From NCBI GenBank assembly GCA_035358715.1, contig DAOPPX010000001.1:124001-188000 (forward strand): DNA of 64,000 bases, written 5' to 3'. Under the pieces are notes generated by a model. That model saw only the letters and a list, made by a program, of their open reading frames with translations. It ran no database searches and had not been told where the DNA came from. A program made the position numbers and the translations under genes. This DNA comes from UBA8199 sp035358715. Its GTDB lineage: Bacteria > Verrucomicrobiota > Verrucomicrobiia > Limisphaerales > UBA8199. Below, piece after piece: positions 1 to 8,065 of this stretch. Each line of letters starts with the position of its first letter. Positions within the stretch are counted from its first letter, which is position 1.

Positions 1-208
1 GCGACGGAACCAGGAACCCAGTGAACCCGGCAAGATTGACAGCCACATCGTGCCCCTCCGGGATCAACTGACGCATACCGATTAGCAGCAGCGGGATGAG
101 CGTCATGTAGAGCAATCGGCGATGGCGCAACTCCAGGGGGCACGTGGCAACGAAGCCGATCACCAGCCCCAAGCCTGCCAGCACGAAATCGAGGCCATTA
201 ATGTCCAT
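1..208 (-). CDS. Partial small membrane protein, N-terminal part
   Basis: The frame opens with ATG at 208 on the minus strand and runs off the window start, giving 69 residues without a stop. The visible part has a hydrophobic segment near residues 8-21 and a second one near residues 34-44, separated by a short charged stretch with LRHRR, as in a small multi-span inner-membrane protein. I do not recognise a family. It lies downstream of the signal-anchored protein at 372-896 on the same strand with a 163-base gap, in which a short hairpin (CCCGG, 5-base loop, CCGGG, near 260-275) is visible but without a T-tract. The start choice is the first ATG; without the rest of the gene, function stays open. 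Confidence 0.55.
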   Translation of the reverse strand, partial: MDINGLDFVLAGLGLVIGFVATCPLELRHRRLLYMTLIPLLLIGMRQLIPEGHDVAVNLAGFTGFLVPS

Positions 209-371
209 GACAGGTCGCTTGCCTTGGGCGAAGCCTCTCGCCTGTTGTTTGGGGTTCAACCCGGAGAAGCCGGGCTGTAACCTGCCCGCCTGCCGCAAAG
301 CGCAGATGTTCTCCTGGTGTTTCGTTACTCTTGAGCTGGGGGATGTTGCCGGAAGCTGGTGCCGCTCGCCT

Positions 372-896
372 TTAGATCCCGCTCATTGAATCCATGCAGA
401 GCGTGGCGAGCTTCCCGTTGATCAGAACCCTGGCTGACTGGGCGGTCACCTGCAAACAGCGGACAGTCACGGCGCGCCCAACCAGCGGCACGCGCGCATC
501 CTCCCCCGGGGCAATCGTAACGTGATTCACGAGGATCAGCGCTCTTGGTCCCGTGATGATGCCTTTCAATTGCAGAGCGTTATTTGCTTGCGCCGCTTTC
601 AGCCTCCTCAATGCAGCCTGTAGGAAGCTTGTTTCGGCTTGCGGCCGGCAACTTCTTGACCGCGGTTCGTTGACACGGGAGAGGGTTGCCGGCTCGGCCT
701 GCTTCATCACCTCGGCGGCAACCTCCTCGATCGAGGCCCCGACCAGGAGTCTCATGGCCAGGGGCATAAGGTAAACCGCCCCCGCATCTTTAGAGAATTG
801 CGCATGTTCGACGGGCTGGGCCACTGCCCGGGTGAATGCTTTCAGGCCGATGAGGATTGCAAGGACCAGCGTAACCGCGAACAGACTGCTTTTCAT
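372..896 (-). CDS. Hypothetical membrane-anchored protein, 174 aa
   Basis: Residues 1-27 form a signal peptide or signal anchor (MKSSLFAVTLVLAILIGLKA), so the protein is probably exported or held in the inner membrane with the rest outside. The C-terminal half (about residues 105-165) is rich in short beta-strand patterns with the order LKGIITGPRALILVN, then VPLVGRAVTVRCL, then SARVLINGK. This resembles the small beta domains of pilus or secretion pilot proteins, but I cannot name a family. A purine-rich site (AGAGG) lies about 7-11 bases upstream of the ATG at 896. It sits just downstream of the hypothetical gene at 923-1273 on the same strand and is probably co-transcribed with it. Confidence 0.6.
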   Translation of the reverse strand: MKSSLFAVTLVLAILIGLKAFTRAVAQPVEHAQFSKDAGAVYLMPLAMRLLVGASIEEVAAEVMKQAEPATLSRVNEPRSRSCRPQAETSFLQAALRRLKAAQANNALQLKGIITGPRALILVNHVTIAPGEDARVPLVGRAVTVRCLQVTAQSARVLINGKLATLCMDSMSGI

Positions 897-922
897 TTCT
901 GCCTCTTCAGCTTAGATGGGCG

Positions 923-1273
923 TCAGGCCTTGCAGCGCCTTGGCTGTTGGCCCCGCGAAGGGGGCGCCTCGTTGACGGTCTTCTCCCTGGCCAGTTGCAC
1001 CCCGTTGATGCTCGTGATGGTCACCGCGCCAACCGAATGCAATGTGCTCAAGAGGCGCAGGGCCTCGCTGGCCCCGTTGCTCTCTCCGTTGGTGTCTTCG
1101 GCCGCAAACAGGATGTCGTCCCAGGTGAAAACAGTCAGGTGCCGCGTGTAAACCGGGCTCCCCATCGGGGCGCCGCGCAGAATGACCTCGCTCAATTGGC
1201 TTTCTGGCACGAGCTTGGACGCCTTTAACGGGACTTCCAATTCTTCTCCGATGAACCTGATCTCGATTTCCAT
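923..1273 (-). CDS. Hypothetical protein, 116 aa
   Basis: The frame is open further upstream, to 1531, but that extension overlaps the SLOG gene at 1404-1922 and has low-complexity composition, so I place the start at the ATG at 1273 (MEIEIRFIGEELEVPL). The protein is mostly predicted beta strand in its first 70 residues, followed by a helix containing EALRLLSTLHSV and a hydrophilic, arginine-rich tail. No domain is recognised. It lies 130 bases downstream of the SLOG gene and 26 bases upstream of the signal-anchored protein. The start could also be one of the upstream non-ATG codons. Confidence 0.5.
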   Translation of the reverse strand: MEIEIRFIGEELEVPLKASKLVPESQLSEVILRGAPMGSPVYTRHLTVFTWDDILFAAEDTNGESNGASEALRLLSTLHSVGAVTITSINGVQLAREKTVNEAPPSRGQQPRRCKA

Positions 1274-1403
1274 GGCTGTTCCGCAGAGAAGGACTTTTAG
1301 CGCAGCTTCCCTTGCATACCGCGGTAAACAACGGTCCAAACCGTTTACGGAGATCGTGGGCGCGCAGTGGAGCCTCTTCACGGCTCCTCCCACGTGGTCT
1401 GGA

Positions 1404-1922
1404 TCAGGCGATCGCCATGCGCAGGACGTCCAGCACGTGCTGATGCATGCCGGGGCACTTGCTTTCGCGGCTGCCGGAGATATTGAGGATTCCGTCAAAC
1501 TCGCGCAGCGCCCACCGCAAAAGCCTGGCATCGGCGTCCACGTCCGGGAAATGGCGCAGCCAAAGGTGGGGCTTCCCCAGTCTGCGGCATTGATCCAAAG
1601 TGAACCGGCTGCCGGGACTCAAGGGCGCACGGGAAAAGATCGCGGTGAAATCGGCTGCCGCAAGGTTTTGAACCGTGCGCGGCTGGTAAGAAGCCTCCGC
1701 GTGTTCCTGCAGCGGATATTGAAGCGGCACAACACCATCCTCGGCGCGCCGGCCCCTCGGGCACCAGCCGCCAATCGGGATGCCCTGGGCGAGGCCAAAA
1801 GCAAGCCCGGCCCGGTCGGCTCCGGTCTGGCCTCCGGAAATGAGCTTGCGAATGTTCAGGCTGAGAAAATCGTTAGGCCGCGATCCTGCCTGCCGGTGGC
1901 CCTCGGGTGGCCCCGGCCTCAC
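1404..1922 (-). CDS. Circularly permuted YpsA / SLOG-family nucleotide-binding protein
   Basis: A glycine-rich motif ISGGQTGADRAGL is followed by GIPIGGWCPRGRRAEDG, the signature of the circularly permuted YpsA branch of the SLOG superfamily (often annotated as putative molybdenum carrier). SLOG proteins bind nucleotide-derived ligands and occur in conflict and mobile-element settings; this exact branch has no assigned reaction that I know of. The frame opens at 2039, but the upstream part overlaps the response regulator. A GTG at 1922 overlaps the regulator's TGA stop as GTGA, so I use that start (172 aa). The ligand-binding motif then begins about 29 residues in. The overlap implies translational coupling with the upstream regulator. 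Confidence 0.75.
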   Translation of the reverse strand: MRPGPPEGHRQAGSRPNDFLSLNIRKLISGGQTGADRAGLAFGLAQGIPIGGWCPRGRRAEDGVVPLQYPLQEHAEASYQPRTVQNLAAADFTAIFSRAPLSPGSRFTLDQCRRLGKPHLWLRHFPDVDADARLLRWALREFDGILNISGSRESKCPGMHQHVLDVLRMAIA

Positions 1923-2299
1923 GCAGGAACCGTTGCCGCACGGGAGTTGGCCCTGGACAAAGCGTCGCGCACAAAGCTCATCAGCCGCCCTGGTGAACAG
2001 GGCTTGGTCAAATACGGCACGCGCTCGCGCTCGACCCAATCCTGGAATTCCGGCTCGGCTTCGGAGCCGGAGACCGCGAGCCAGAGCGGGCGGTCCCCTC
2101 CCTGCAACCGGTAAACATCGGCCCCGGCCATATCGGTCAGATCAAAATCGCTCAAAACCAGATCGAAGGTTCCGGTGCGAAGCACTTCCAAAGCCTCCTG
2201 GCCGCTCGCTGCGGCGACGACACAGTATTCCCTGGCCAACACCGACTTGAACAACTCTCTCAAAACCCGGTTGTCTTCGATCAAAAGCACTTTCTTCAT
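1919..2299 (-). CDS. Single-domain response regulator (CheY-like REC)
   Basis: This is a stand-alone receiver domain of 126 residues. It starts MKKVLLIEDNRVLREL (the acidic pair of the phosphorylation pocket is E8-D9), has the phospho-acceptor in LVLSDFDL near residue 53, a Ser/Thr switch region in LAVSGSE, and the conserved Lys in YLTKPCSPG near residue 100. There is no output domain, so it probably works by protein contact or in a phosphorelay. The frame extends upstream to 2380, but the ATG at 2299 matches the family start exactly. It overlaps the SLOG gene by four bases. No histidine kinase for it is visible nearby. Confidence 0.85.
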   Translation of the reverse strand: MKKVLLIEDNRVLRELFKSVLAREYCVVAAASGQEALEVLRTGTFDLVLSDFDLTDMAGADVYRLQGGDRPLWLAVSGSEAEPEFQDWVERERVPYLTKPCSPGRLMSFVRDALSRANSRAATVPA

Positions 2300-2525
2300 G
2301 ATCCATTGTAGGGCTCTCAATGGAGTTCTGGTGCTTTTTCCACCGGCCCAGGGGCCGGAGCCGAAAACCGGAACCAGCATGGGGGGCGTGGCGGTTACAG
2401 ACAGCTACCGGCGGCTAAAGCGCGACAACTTCAGCGCAACCTGGATTCCGGCTTGCGAAGCACAGCACTCGCCTTAGGTGCCGCTGGCGCAGGAGTGGGC
2501 CTGGGCGGGGGCTTCTCGTGTTCTG

Positions 2526-3263
2526 TCACGCCGCCTGGGCTTCCTGGCCGAAGCTGGCACTCTCTGCGGGCTGGACTTCGTTGGGGCAGCGGAGATCCTG
2601 CCAGTCCAGCGGCAGATGCGCTTCCTTGTCCTTTACGCTCCCGAGGCGGTTCAGCCGACAGCCGCAGGAATAGATGTCCCCGGACGGGACAATAAACGGG
2701 CCTTCACAAACGCACCGCGCGAACGGATGGTTGCCCCAGTTTTTGGCGCGGCCCGCCGGCACAATAAAGCCAGGCCGGCTGATGCGCCGACAATCGCCAG
2801 GTTCCGTGGAAGGCTCGAAGGCCCGGTAAACCCTCGCATCGATTGGATCGTGGAACTCGTCCCTGGACAAGCTGGCACAGACCACGCCGACGCGGGCCAA
2901 CGCCGCCAATTCCAAAGCAATCCCGGTGCGGCTGCCGTTGGTGACCAGGCTCACTGCCGGTATGCCCAACTCGTAAGTGAGGGGCGCCTGCCGCCGGATG
3001 GCCCACCAGAGGAAGTCCATGAACATGGGATGCAGCGTCGGTTCGCCGCCTCCAAGGGTGAGCGGAGCTTGTTCCCGCTCGGCCAGATCCAGCGCGCGCC
3101 GGAAAGTCTCTCCGGACATGTCGGGTCCTCGGGGGCCGCAGTCGAACGCGCAATGACAACAAGTCATGTTGCACCGCTTGGTAAGCTGGACATAGAGGCT
3201 CATCCAAAGGGTAGGTTCAATCGCAAGCCTGGCCGACGTGGCAGCAGGGAGGGCATTCCCCAT
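2526..3263 (-). CDS. Radical SAM protein
   Basis: The CxxxCxxC cluster motif appears as CNMTCCHC near residues 31-38 (long start) and is followed by the GGGEPTLHP motif that contacts S-adenosylmethionine. This identifies a radical SAM enzyme with a [4Fe-4S] cluster. A second Cys group near the C terminus (CVCEGPFIVPSGDIYSCGC) resembles a SPASM/twitch-type auxiliary cluster region. The protein is short for the SPASM class (245 aa, or 225 aa if translation starts at the ATG at 3203). Neither candidate start has a clear ribosome site. No substrate peptide is visible beside it, so substrate is unknown. Confidence 0.8.
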   Translation of the reverse strand: MGNALPAATSARLAIEPTLWMSLYVQLTKRCNMTCCHCAFDCGPRGPDMSGETFRRALDLAEREQAPLTLGGGEPTLHPMFMDFLWWAIRRQAPLTYELGIPAVSLVTNGSRTGIALELAALARVGVVCASLSRDEFHDPIDARVYRAFEPSTEPGDCRRISRPGFIVPAGRAKNWGNHPFARCVCEGPFIVPSGDIYSCGCRLNRLGSVKDKEAHLPLDWQDLRCPNEVQPAESASFGQEAQAA

Positions 3264-3302
3264 CCTGGCGATGGCTGGCTTTGTGCCAGGTCGTGCCCGC
3301 TT

Positions 3303-4193
3303 TCAGGCCGCATGCCAACTCAGAGCACGCGGCATCTCCGGTCGGCCCCGCTCATCGCATCCATAATGGGCCACCTCCACGAAAATGTTTTTGCCGGCTC
3401 CGCAGTCCGCAACCAACTGCCGGCGCTCTTGCTGGGTCAAGCCGCTGCCACAAGGAAAATCCGGCTGCCCGGGCCTTCCGAGCGCCATCACCAGACTGGC
3501 TGGTTCAGCGTTTATGAAGCGCCGCAGCAGGAAGCTCTCCTTTCGGACCGGCTTCACTTTCCAGGCCCCTCCCCGGGCCTTGTTCTGGCCGCCAATCTTG
3601 CAGCAGGAGGGCGCATCGGCGTCCCAGAAAACGAACCCTTCACAGCCAAGCCGGCCGCTATCGCTGACGGCCGCCTCGGCCTGGGCTAGGCTGGTGTATG
3701 GGGCAGCGGAAACGCGCAGCGCAGGAGGGATCAGTTGATGCCGCTCTTGATAGGCGCTTCGGTGTACGGATTTGGCGGCGAGGGTGAGCACATCAAAAGA
3801 GAGGAACTTGGCTTTGGGAGGAGCTTCTCCCGAGCCGTTGCGGTGCCAGGAATACCATTGCTGAAAGGCACCAAGGTCTTCGATACCCGCGCCCGGAATG
3901 AACAGTTCTCCCAGAAAGATGGTGCCCGGGCTGGCTGCGCTCAAAGCATCTCGCCATGACCCCTCTTCAAACCAAGTGCTGTGGTGGAGATCCGCCAGGT
4001 GCAGGTTGGATGCGGTGTAAAACTCCACCGTGCCTGCGGCCGTGACCACGGCGACGGCGAAATTCCCGTTGTATTTGCGGCTGGCCACGATGCGCGGATT
4101 ACGCTCCTGATCAATGAGGCGGATCTCCCGCAACGGTTTGCTCGGGAGAAACTGCCGGGCTTGAATGGCCGCAACTATCTCGTGAAAGGTCAT
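3303..4193 (-). CDS. ATP-dependent DNA ligase-like nucleotidyltransferase, KYNG motif
   Basis: The nucleotidyltransferase motifs appear in order: motif I SRKYNG (the Lys would be adenylated), motif III FLGELFI, motif IV CEGFVFW and motif V WKVKP. The Asp of the common KxDG form is Asn here. After motif V about 80 residues remain, ending in a segment with VEVAHYGCDERGRPEMPRAL that fits a reduced OB-like domain. At 296 aa it is a minimal ligase. The frame is open to 4553, but that extension overlaps the neighbouring gene; MTFHEIV at 4193 is the natural start. A second, distinct ligase lies at 13741-14784. A role in sealing nicks in the mobile element is inference. Confidence 0.75.
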   Translation of the reverse strand: MTFHEIVAAIQARQFLPSKPLREIRLIDQERNPRIVASRKYNGNFAVAVVTAAGTVEFYTASNLHLADLHHSTWFEEGSWRDALSAASPGTIFLGELFIPGAGIEDLGAFQQWYSWHRNGSGEAPPKAKFLSFDVLTLAAKSVHRSAYQERHQLIPPALRVSAAPYTSLAQAEAAVSDSGRLGCEGFVFWDADAPSCCKIGGQNKARGGAWKVKPVRKESFLLRRFINAEPASLVMALGRPGQPDFPCGSGLTQQERRQLVADCGAGKNIFVEVAHYGCDERGRPEMPRALSWHAA

Positions 4194-4251
4194 GACGCTT
4201 GGTTCATGTGAACGCAGTTTCCTGGAGTGCGACCTGTTCCTGGCGGGAGAA

Positions 4252-4869
4252 TCAGCAAACTGTGCCTCCCGCAACACACTCCTGCGGCGGAGAAACCTGC
4301 ACCTCCCATGCGTCTTTTCCGCGAACCTTCCGCCGTTTGATCCGGCCTGCGACGATGAGCTTGTGCAGCCGTTCGCGCTCGCAATTACCCCCTTTTCGCC
4401 AGGTGCCGACCAGGCCATGGATGAGGTCCCACAGCCGAGGTTCAGGCAGAGCCGCTGCCAGGCTTTCCCAGAGGCGCAGCGAATCGGCCTGCTGCCAGTG
4501 GTAAAAGAACATGCCGGCGCCGTTGACCTCGGCGATAAGGATGCACCGGCCATCCGGCGTTCCGCCCTCCTTCAAGACCCGGTAGATGCCATAGCGGAAG
4601 GAGTCGCCGCTCCAGCGTGTTTCGCTTCCAGCCCAGCACAGCCTGGCATCGCCAAAGTTGACCACCTTCAGAAGCTGAAGGTTTTGGACCGGCACGTTGA
4701 GCGGCACGTAACCGTCGTAGCATCCATCGTGTCCGACACGCTCGGCCTTGAACGCAACCGGTGGGCCGGCCGTTTGCTCGGCAACCTCCGGAGATTTCCT
4801 CGCGAAGAAATGGAGCTGCATCGCGTCGTCGCTGACCCAGTGGCCATCCTCAAGCTGTTGGAACTGCAT
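4252..4869 (-). CDS. Hypothetical protein, 205 aa
   Basis: The protein begins MQFQQLEDGHWVSDDAMQL and is predicted to be beta-rich over about 120 residues, followed by a helical, basic C-terminal part (residues about 150-195, with RERLHKLIVAGRIKRRKVRG) that looks like a small winged-helix or DNA-contacting segment. I do not recognise a family. The frame is open to 4920, but ATG 4869 is preferred because the upstream small gene ends at 4850 and the resulting 20-base overlap is typical of this cluster. It precedes the KYNG ligase, with a 58-base gap. Confidence 0.6.
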   Translation of the reverse strand: MQFQQLEDGHWVSDDAMQLHFFARKSPEVAEQTAGPPVAFKAERVGHDGCYDGYVPLNVPVQNLQLLKVVNFGDARLCWAGSETRWSGDSFRYGIYRVLKEGGTPDGRCILIAEVNGAGMFFYHWQQADSLRLWESLAAALPEPRLWDLIHGLVGTWRKGGNCERERLHKLIVAGRIKRRKVRGKDAWEVQVSPPQECVAGGTVC

Positions 4870-5029
4870 ACGCTTGTCCGTTGCGGGCCACCGTCGCAGC
4901 GCCTTCTTCCACGAGTTCAATCTGGCTGGACCGGTAGAAGTGATATCTGGCGATGCGCAGAGCCCCTTCGGCGGTTTCGCCCAGCACCTGCCTGGCGGGT
5001 TCGATGTGTTGCGCGTGAATCGTGGCCAT
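4850..5029 (-). CDS. Small hypothetical protein, 59 aa
   Basis: This short frame starts MATIHAQHIEPARQVLGETA at 5029 and stops with TGA at 4850-4852. It fills the space between the GHKL-like gene, whose stop is 16 bases upstream, and the next gene, which it overlaps by 20 bases. The predicted structure is one amphipathic helix followed by two short strands. Its exact fit between neighbours on the same strand is the main evidence. I see no domain. Confidence 0.5.
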   Translation of the reverse strand: MATIHAQHIEPARQVLGETAEGALRIARYHFYRSSQIELVEEGAATVARNGQAYAVPTA

Positions 5030-5044
5030 GACGGCGTGCGGGTC

Positions 5045-6436
5045 TCAGGCGGTCTGCAGGTGTTCCACCGATACTTTGCGTCTCCGGGTCAGGAGGTCGT
5101 AAATGATTTCGATCAGCCCTCTTTGCAGCACCAGGGACATGTCGCCGCCGCCGGTCTGGAGATGCGCGTATTCCTCGATGAGGGCCTTGGCGATTTCCGG
5201 AACGTCCCGCTCCAGGAGTGCTTCGAGAATCTGGATGCGTTGATTGGCGGGGTCGGCCAGCGCCAGACACTCGATCTTGTCCTCCTGGTGGATTTTCTGC
5301 ACGACCTCGACCTTGATGCCGGAGGGTTGGACCTTGCGCACGAGCTTCATGGCCAACTTCAGCTTCTCGCGTTTGGTGAAGTCGGTGTTCTTCACCTTGC
5401 GGAGGCGCTGCTGGAGGGTCGGCAGGCACGCTTCAAGCGGCTTGACCTCGGAGTAACCGCCGAGGATGCCTCCGGTCCGGTAGGGAACTTTGGCCGGCAT
5501 GAATCCGGCCAGGCGGGCGTAATAGACCGTCGGATCGTTTTCGGCCAGGGTGTGGGTGTGGAAAGCGGCATTGCCCCCGAATTTCGTGTGGAAAACCTCT
5601 TCCATTTGCTTCAAATCGAAGCCGTCCGGGCCGCCCCAGGCCTTGCGGTCGGAGAGGATATGGTGGTAAACGCCTTCGTAGAGGAGATGCACATCCTCCT
5701 TTTGCTCCAAGTCGAAAGCGTCTTCATAAATTTCCGGGGCCATCGCGTTGAACCCGGCTTCGACGGCGATCTGATAGAAGACCGCCTGCAGATCTCCGTT
5801 GCGGAGCTGGCGATCCTCCGAAAGCTGGCTGCGCTTCAGGAAGGATGTCACGTCGTAGCTGTATTTCCATTTGCCGCCGGCGCTGTAGATCAGGAACCCG
5901 TGGTAGTAGAGCCCTTTGGAGTCCGAGTGGCCGCGGCCAATCACGTGCGGATACCGAGGCTGCATCCAACGCTCTTTTTGCGCCCAGGCCTGCTCGAGTT
6001 CCGCCGTCAGCGGAATCTGCAGGATGGTTCCTTGCGTTTCGGGCAGAGTTTCTTCTTCGACAATCCCGAATTGGCCCCCTTCGTCGATGGCGTTCTGGAG
6101 CATCTCGCGCAGGATGAACCAGGGCTCGATCCAGGTGTCGGCCCCGGCCTGCGTGGTGATGTGAGCCTCCCAGACCTGGTCTGTGCTTTGGCTCGTTAAC
6201 CGGATCATCTGGTGGTCAACGTCGCGGATTCGCGCGGTAAAGGTCTCGCTGCGGAGGTGATAATCCGCGCTGCGGGCCTGGAGGCAGCCGCCCAGCCGGT
6301 GAAGGTACGCCAGCGTGAACTTCAACCCGCTGCCCTTGTGGCCAATCTTTTCGGTGTTGGCTTTGGTCGTCATTCCCAAGGTGACGATCTCACGGATGTC
6401 GAGGCGCGTGGGTGTTGTGACGCGAAGAAAACGCAT
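5045..6436 (-). CDS. GHKL/HSP90-like ATP-binding protein with unusual motif order
   Basis: Two short motifs point to the GHKL ATPase fold. One is a glycine-rich loop IGHKGSGLKF at residues 31-40, like the second glycine box of HSP90-type proteins. The other is REMLQNAIDEGG at residues 110-121, like the N box that binds Mg-ATP. In canonical GHKL proteins the N box comes first; here the order is reversed, which suggests a circular permutation. A long C-terminal part (about residues 250-463) has no recognised domain. The frame extends to 6481, but MRFLRVTT at 6436 is the likelier start. The protein is 463 aa and sits in the PRTRC-type cluster. The fold call is inference from motifs. Confidence 0.55.
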   Translation of the reverse strand: MRFLRVTTPTRLDIREIVTLGMTTKANTEKIGHKGSGLKFTLAYLHRLGGCLQARSADYHLRSETFTARIRDVDHQMIRLTSQSTDQVWEAHITTQAGADTWIEPWFILREMLQNAIDEGGQFGIVEEETLPETQGTILQIPLTAELEQAWAQKERWMQPRYPHVIGRGHSDSKGLYYHGFLIYSAGGKWKYSYDVTSFLKRSQLSEDRQLRNGDLQAVFYQIAVEAGFNAMAPEIYEDAFDLEQKEDVHLLYEGVYHHILSDRKAWGGPDGFDLKQMEEVFHTKFGGNAAFHTHTLAENDPTVYYARLAGFMPAKVPYRTGGILGGYSEVKPLEACLPTLQQRLRKVKNTDFTKREKLKLAMKLVRKVQPSGIKVEVVQKIHQEDKIECLALADPANQRIQILEALLERDVPEIAKALIEEYAHLQTGGGDMSLVLQRGLIEIIYDLLTRRRKVSVEHLQTA

Positions 6437-6606
6437 GTGATTCTGTTTGGTTAAGATTTGCCTGGCTGGTTTTCTTGCCAAAGGCGCCTGTTTCTAACCG
6501 TCAAGGCAGCCTTGACTGAGGAAGGGAGGGGCGCACGCTTGAACGCGGTCGTTGTTTGGGGAGGAATTCCGCAACTGCCGGCAGCCCTTGGACCCGCTGT
6601 TCCATA

Positions 6607-7422
6607 TTACTCGACCTCGCAGTATTTCATTGCCGTGGCCAGGAGGTGGTCATAGTCGCCGCGCATAGATTCCTGGCGGTACCGGCCGATCATGGCCTTA
6701 GATGCGCCGGCCTTTCGGAGCGCCGCTGAAACCAGGCCCATGATCGTGAAGGCATTGCCGTCGCGACCGACCAACTTCACGCGCGGACGGGGCGCCGGCG
6801 GGATGACCGGAGGAGTCGGTCTGATCGCGGCAATCGGGTTGGTCCCCGTTTTCAGCCATCGCGCGGCCAGCACCTTGATCTCTTTGGCCCACTGATCGCA
6901 GAGTTTGTAATAGCAGGCATCCAGGGCATTCAACTCGTCCCCGTTGACGACTTCCTGGCAACCGTAGCCGTCTTCCTCCTCCTCTCCGTCACCGGGATCG
7001 CCCAAGACGATGCGGAATTCGCCGATGACAGAGTAAACCTCGGCGCCGGTCTTGGTTTGATGAAGACCGTACTTGGCAAAGAGCGCCAGCATCTCCCGGT
7101 GGAGCGTGATATCATCGGAATCACGGCGGCCCTGTTCCCGACTGGCATACCCGTTGTCGAAGTACTGGATCCAGCCGCCGTTGCAAACCTGGTGATGGCA
7201 GGCTCCCAGAAGGATGAAGAGCTTCACAACTTCACCGTGAGTTTGCCCGGCCTGATCAACCATTTCAGCGTAGGTCCAATTGTGGTTTTCAGGTTTCTGC
7301 CATTCCCGGTAACCCAGGTCGACCAGTCGCTGCCAGGGACAGCCTTCGCGGCTGCCTTGCAGGGCTTCACGAATGTTCCCCAAATGGAAGGCGTGTTCGT
7401 TCATCGTCGCTGCTGCGTCCAT
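6607..7422 (-). CDS. DMP19/DUF4375-like protein with C-terminal extra module
   Basis: Residues about 55-190 resemble the DUF4375/DMP19 family: the motif CNGGWIQYFDNGYA and an acidic stretch (GDPGDGEEEEDGYG) are visible. DMP19 is a known DNA-mimic protein, so a DNA-mimic or partner-binding role is possible. A proline-rich linker (about residues 200-215) leads to a separate C-terminal module with KLVGRDGNAFTIMGLV and GDYDHLLATAMKYCEV. As I recall, that module also occurs as a small stand-alone protein. The length is 271 aa; a second ATG six codons in is also possible. It lies between the GHKL-like gene and an unknown gene, all on the minus strand. Confidence 0.6.
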   Translation of the reverse strand: MDAAATMNEHAFHLGNIREALQGSREGCPWQRLVDLGYREWQKPENHNWTYAEMVDQAGQTHGEVVKLFILLGACHHQVCNGGWIQYFDNGYASREQGRRDSDDITLHREMLALFAKYGLHQTKTGAEVYSVIGEFRIVLGDPGDGEEEEDGYGCQEVVNGDELNALDACYYKLCDQWAKEIKVLAARWLKTGTNPIAAIRPTPPVIPPAPRPRVKLVGRDGNAFTIMGLVSAALRKAGASKAMIGRYRQESMRGDYDHLLATAMKYCEVE

Positions 7423-7492
7423 GTTCAGCGGAGCTGCTGCTTACCGGCTTACCGGCTAATCCCGCAGGCCTGCCGACAGTTCCGAAGACCTG

Positions 7493-8065
7493 CTAACACC
7501 CCCAAACTCGCTGAGGGATGGGTTGCGGTGTTTCGAAAGCTTCATCTGAAGGGATCTCGCGAAGAGCGAACGTCTCCACACAGCTCTCAAAAGCCGCGCG
7601 CGGCCAGATGACGGAAGATGGCTGTTTCCCATACCTGGAGACCAGAGTAACGATTGTATCTCCGACCTGCTGGACTGCGAGTTCATCTCCCGCCTCGTAA
7701 AGACATGGGTCATGTGCCAGGAATCCAAACATCCAGCTGACCCGGTATCGCGCTCTGGGCCGGATGCGGTCGAGGCGGGCTTGCCTCTCGCCGCATGGCC
7801 CCTCTTTGAACATCCGCACGAGCCAGGGGTAATCGTGCCCAAGAACTGCGCCGCTGCTTTCGGAAAATGTGGCCGATTCTTGCGGAAGCTTCCCCCGGGT
7901 GCGCGCTTGGACCCGGCCCAAAAGCGTGCCGGCCGGCCAACCGCGGTACGGCTGCGCCAGGACCACGGGCGTTACCCGGGTCGCAACGCCAGGGCGAAGG
8001 TGAAGGGAGGTCGCGCCCAATTTCAGGCTTACCCCGGAAACGCTGAACGTGGGACTTGCGTTCAT
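7493..8065 (-). CDS. Hypothetical protein, 190 aa
   Basis: The start at ATG 8065 overlaps the NUDIX stop as ATGA, so the two are probably translated together; the frame's longer opening to 8155 lies inside the NUDIX gene. The sequence is beta-rich in its first 60 residues (SVSGVSLKLGATSLHL) and has many arginines in the middle (ARLDRIRPRARYRVSW). No catalytic motif stands out. By position it occupies part of the space where a PRTRC A protein might be expected, but the sequence does not resemble that family to me. Confidence 0.5.
   Translation of the reverse strand: MNASPTFSVSGVSLKLGATSLHLRPGVATRVTPVVLAQPYRGWPAGTLLGRVQARTRGKLPQESATFSESSGAVLGHDYPWLVRMFKEGPCGERQARLDRIRPRARYRVSWMFGFLAHDPCLYEAGDELAVQQVGDTIVTLVSRYGKQPSSVIWPRAAFESCVETFALREIPSDEAFETPQPIPQRVWGC

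Noticed and set aside
260..275. Hairpin CCCGG-AGAAG-CCGGG as a terminator
   Set aside because: The stem is only five base pairs and no T-tract follows on the relevant strand.
144..389. Plus-strand 81-codon frame at the window start
   Set aside because: It overlaps a convincing minus-strand membrane-protein start and has no ribosome site or domain.
4748..6199. 483-codon plus-strand frame opposite the GHKL-like gene
   Set aside because: It is antisense to better-supported minus-strand genes and its composition (Val/Leu/Asp/His rich) is the mirror of GC-rich coding sequence.
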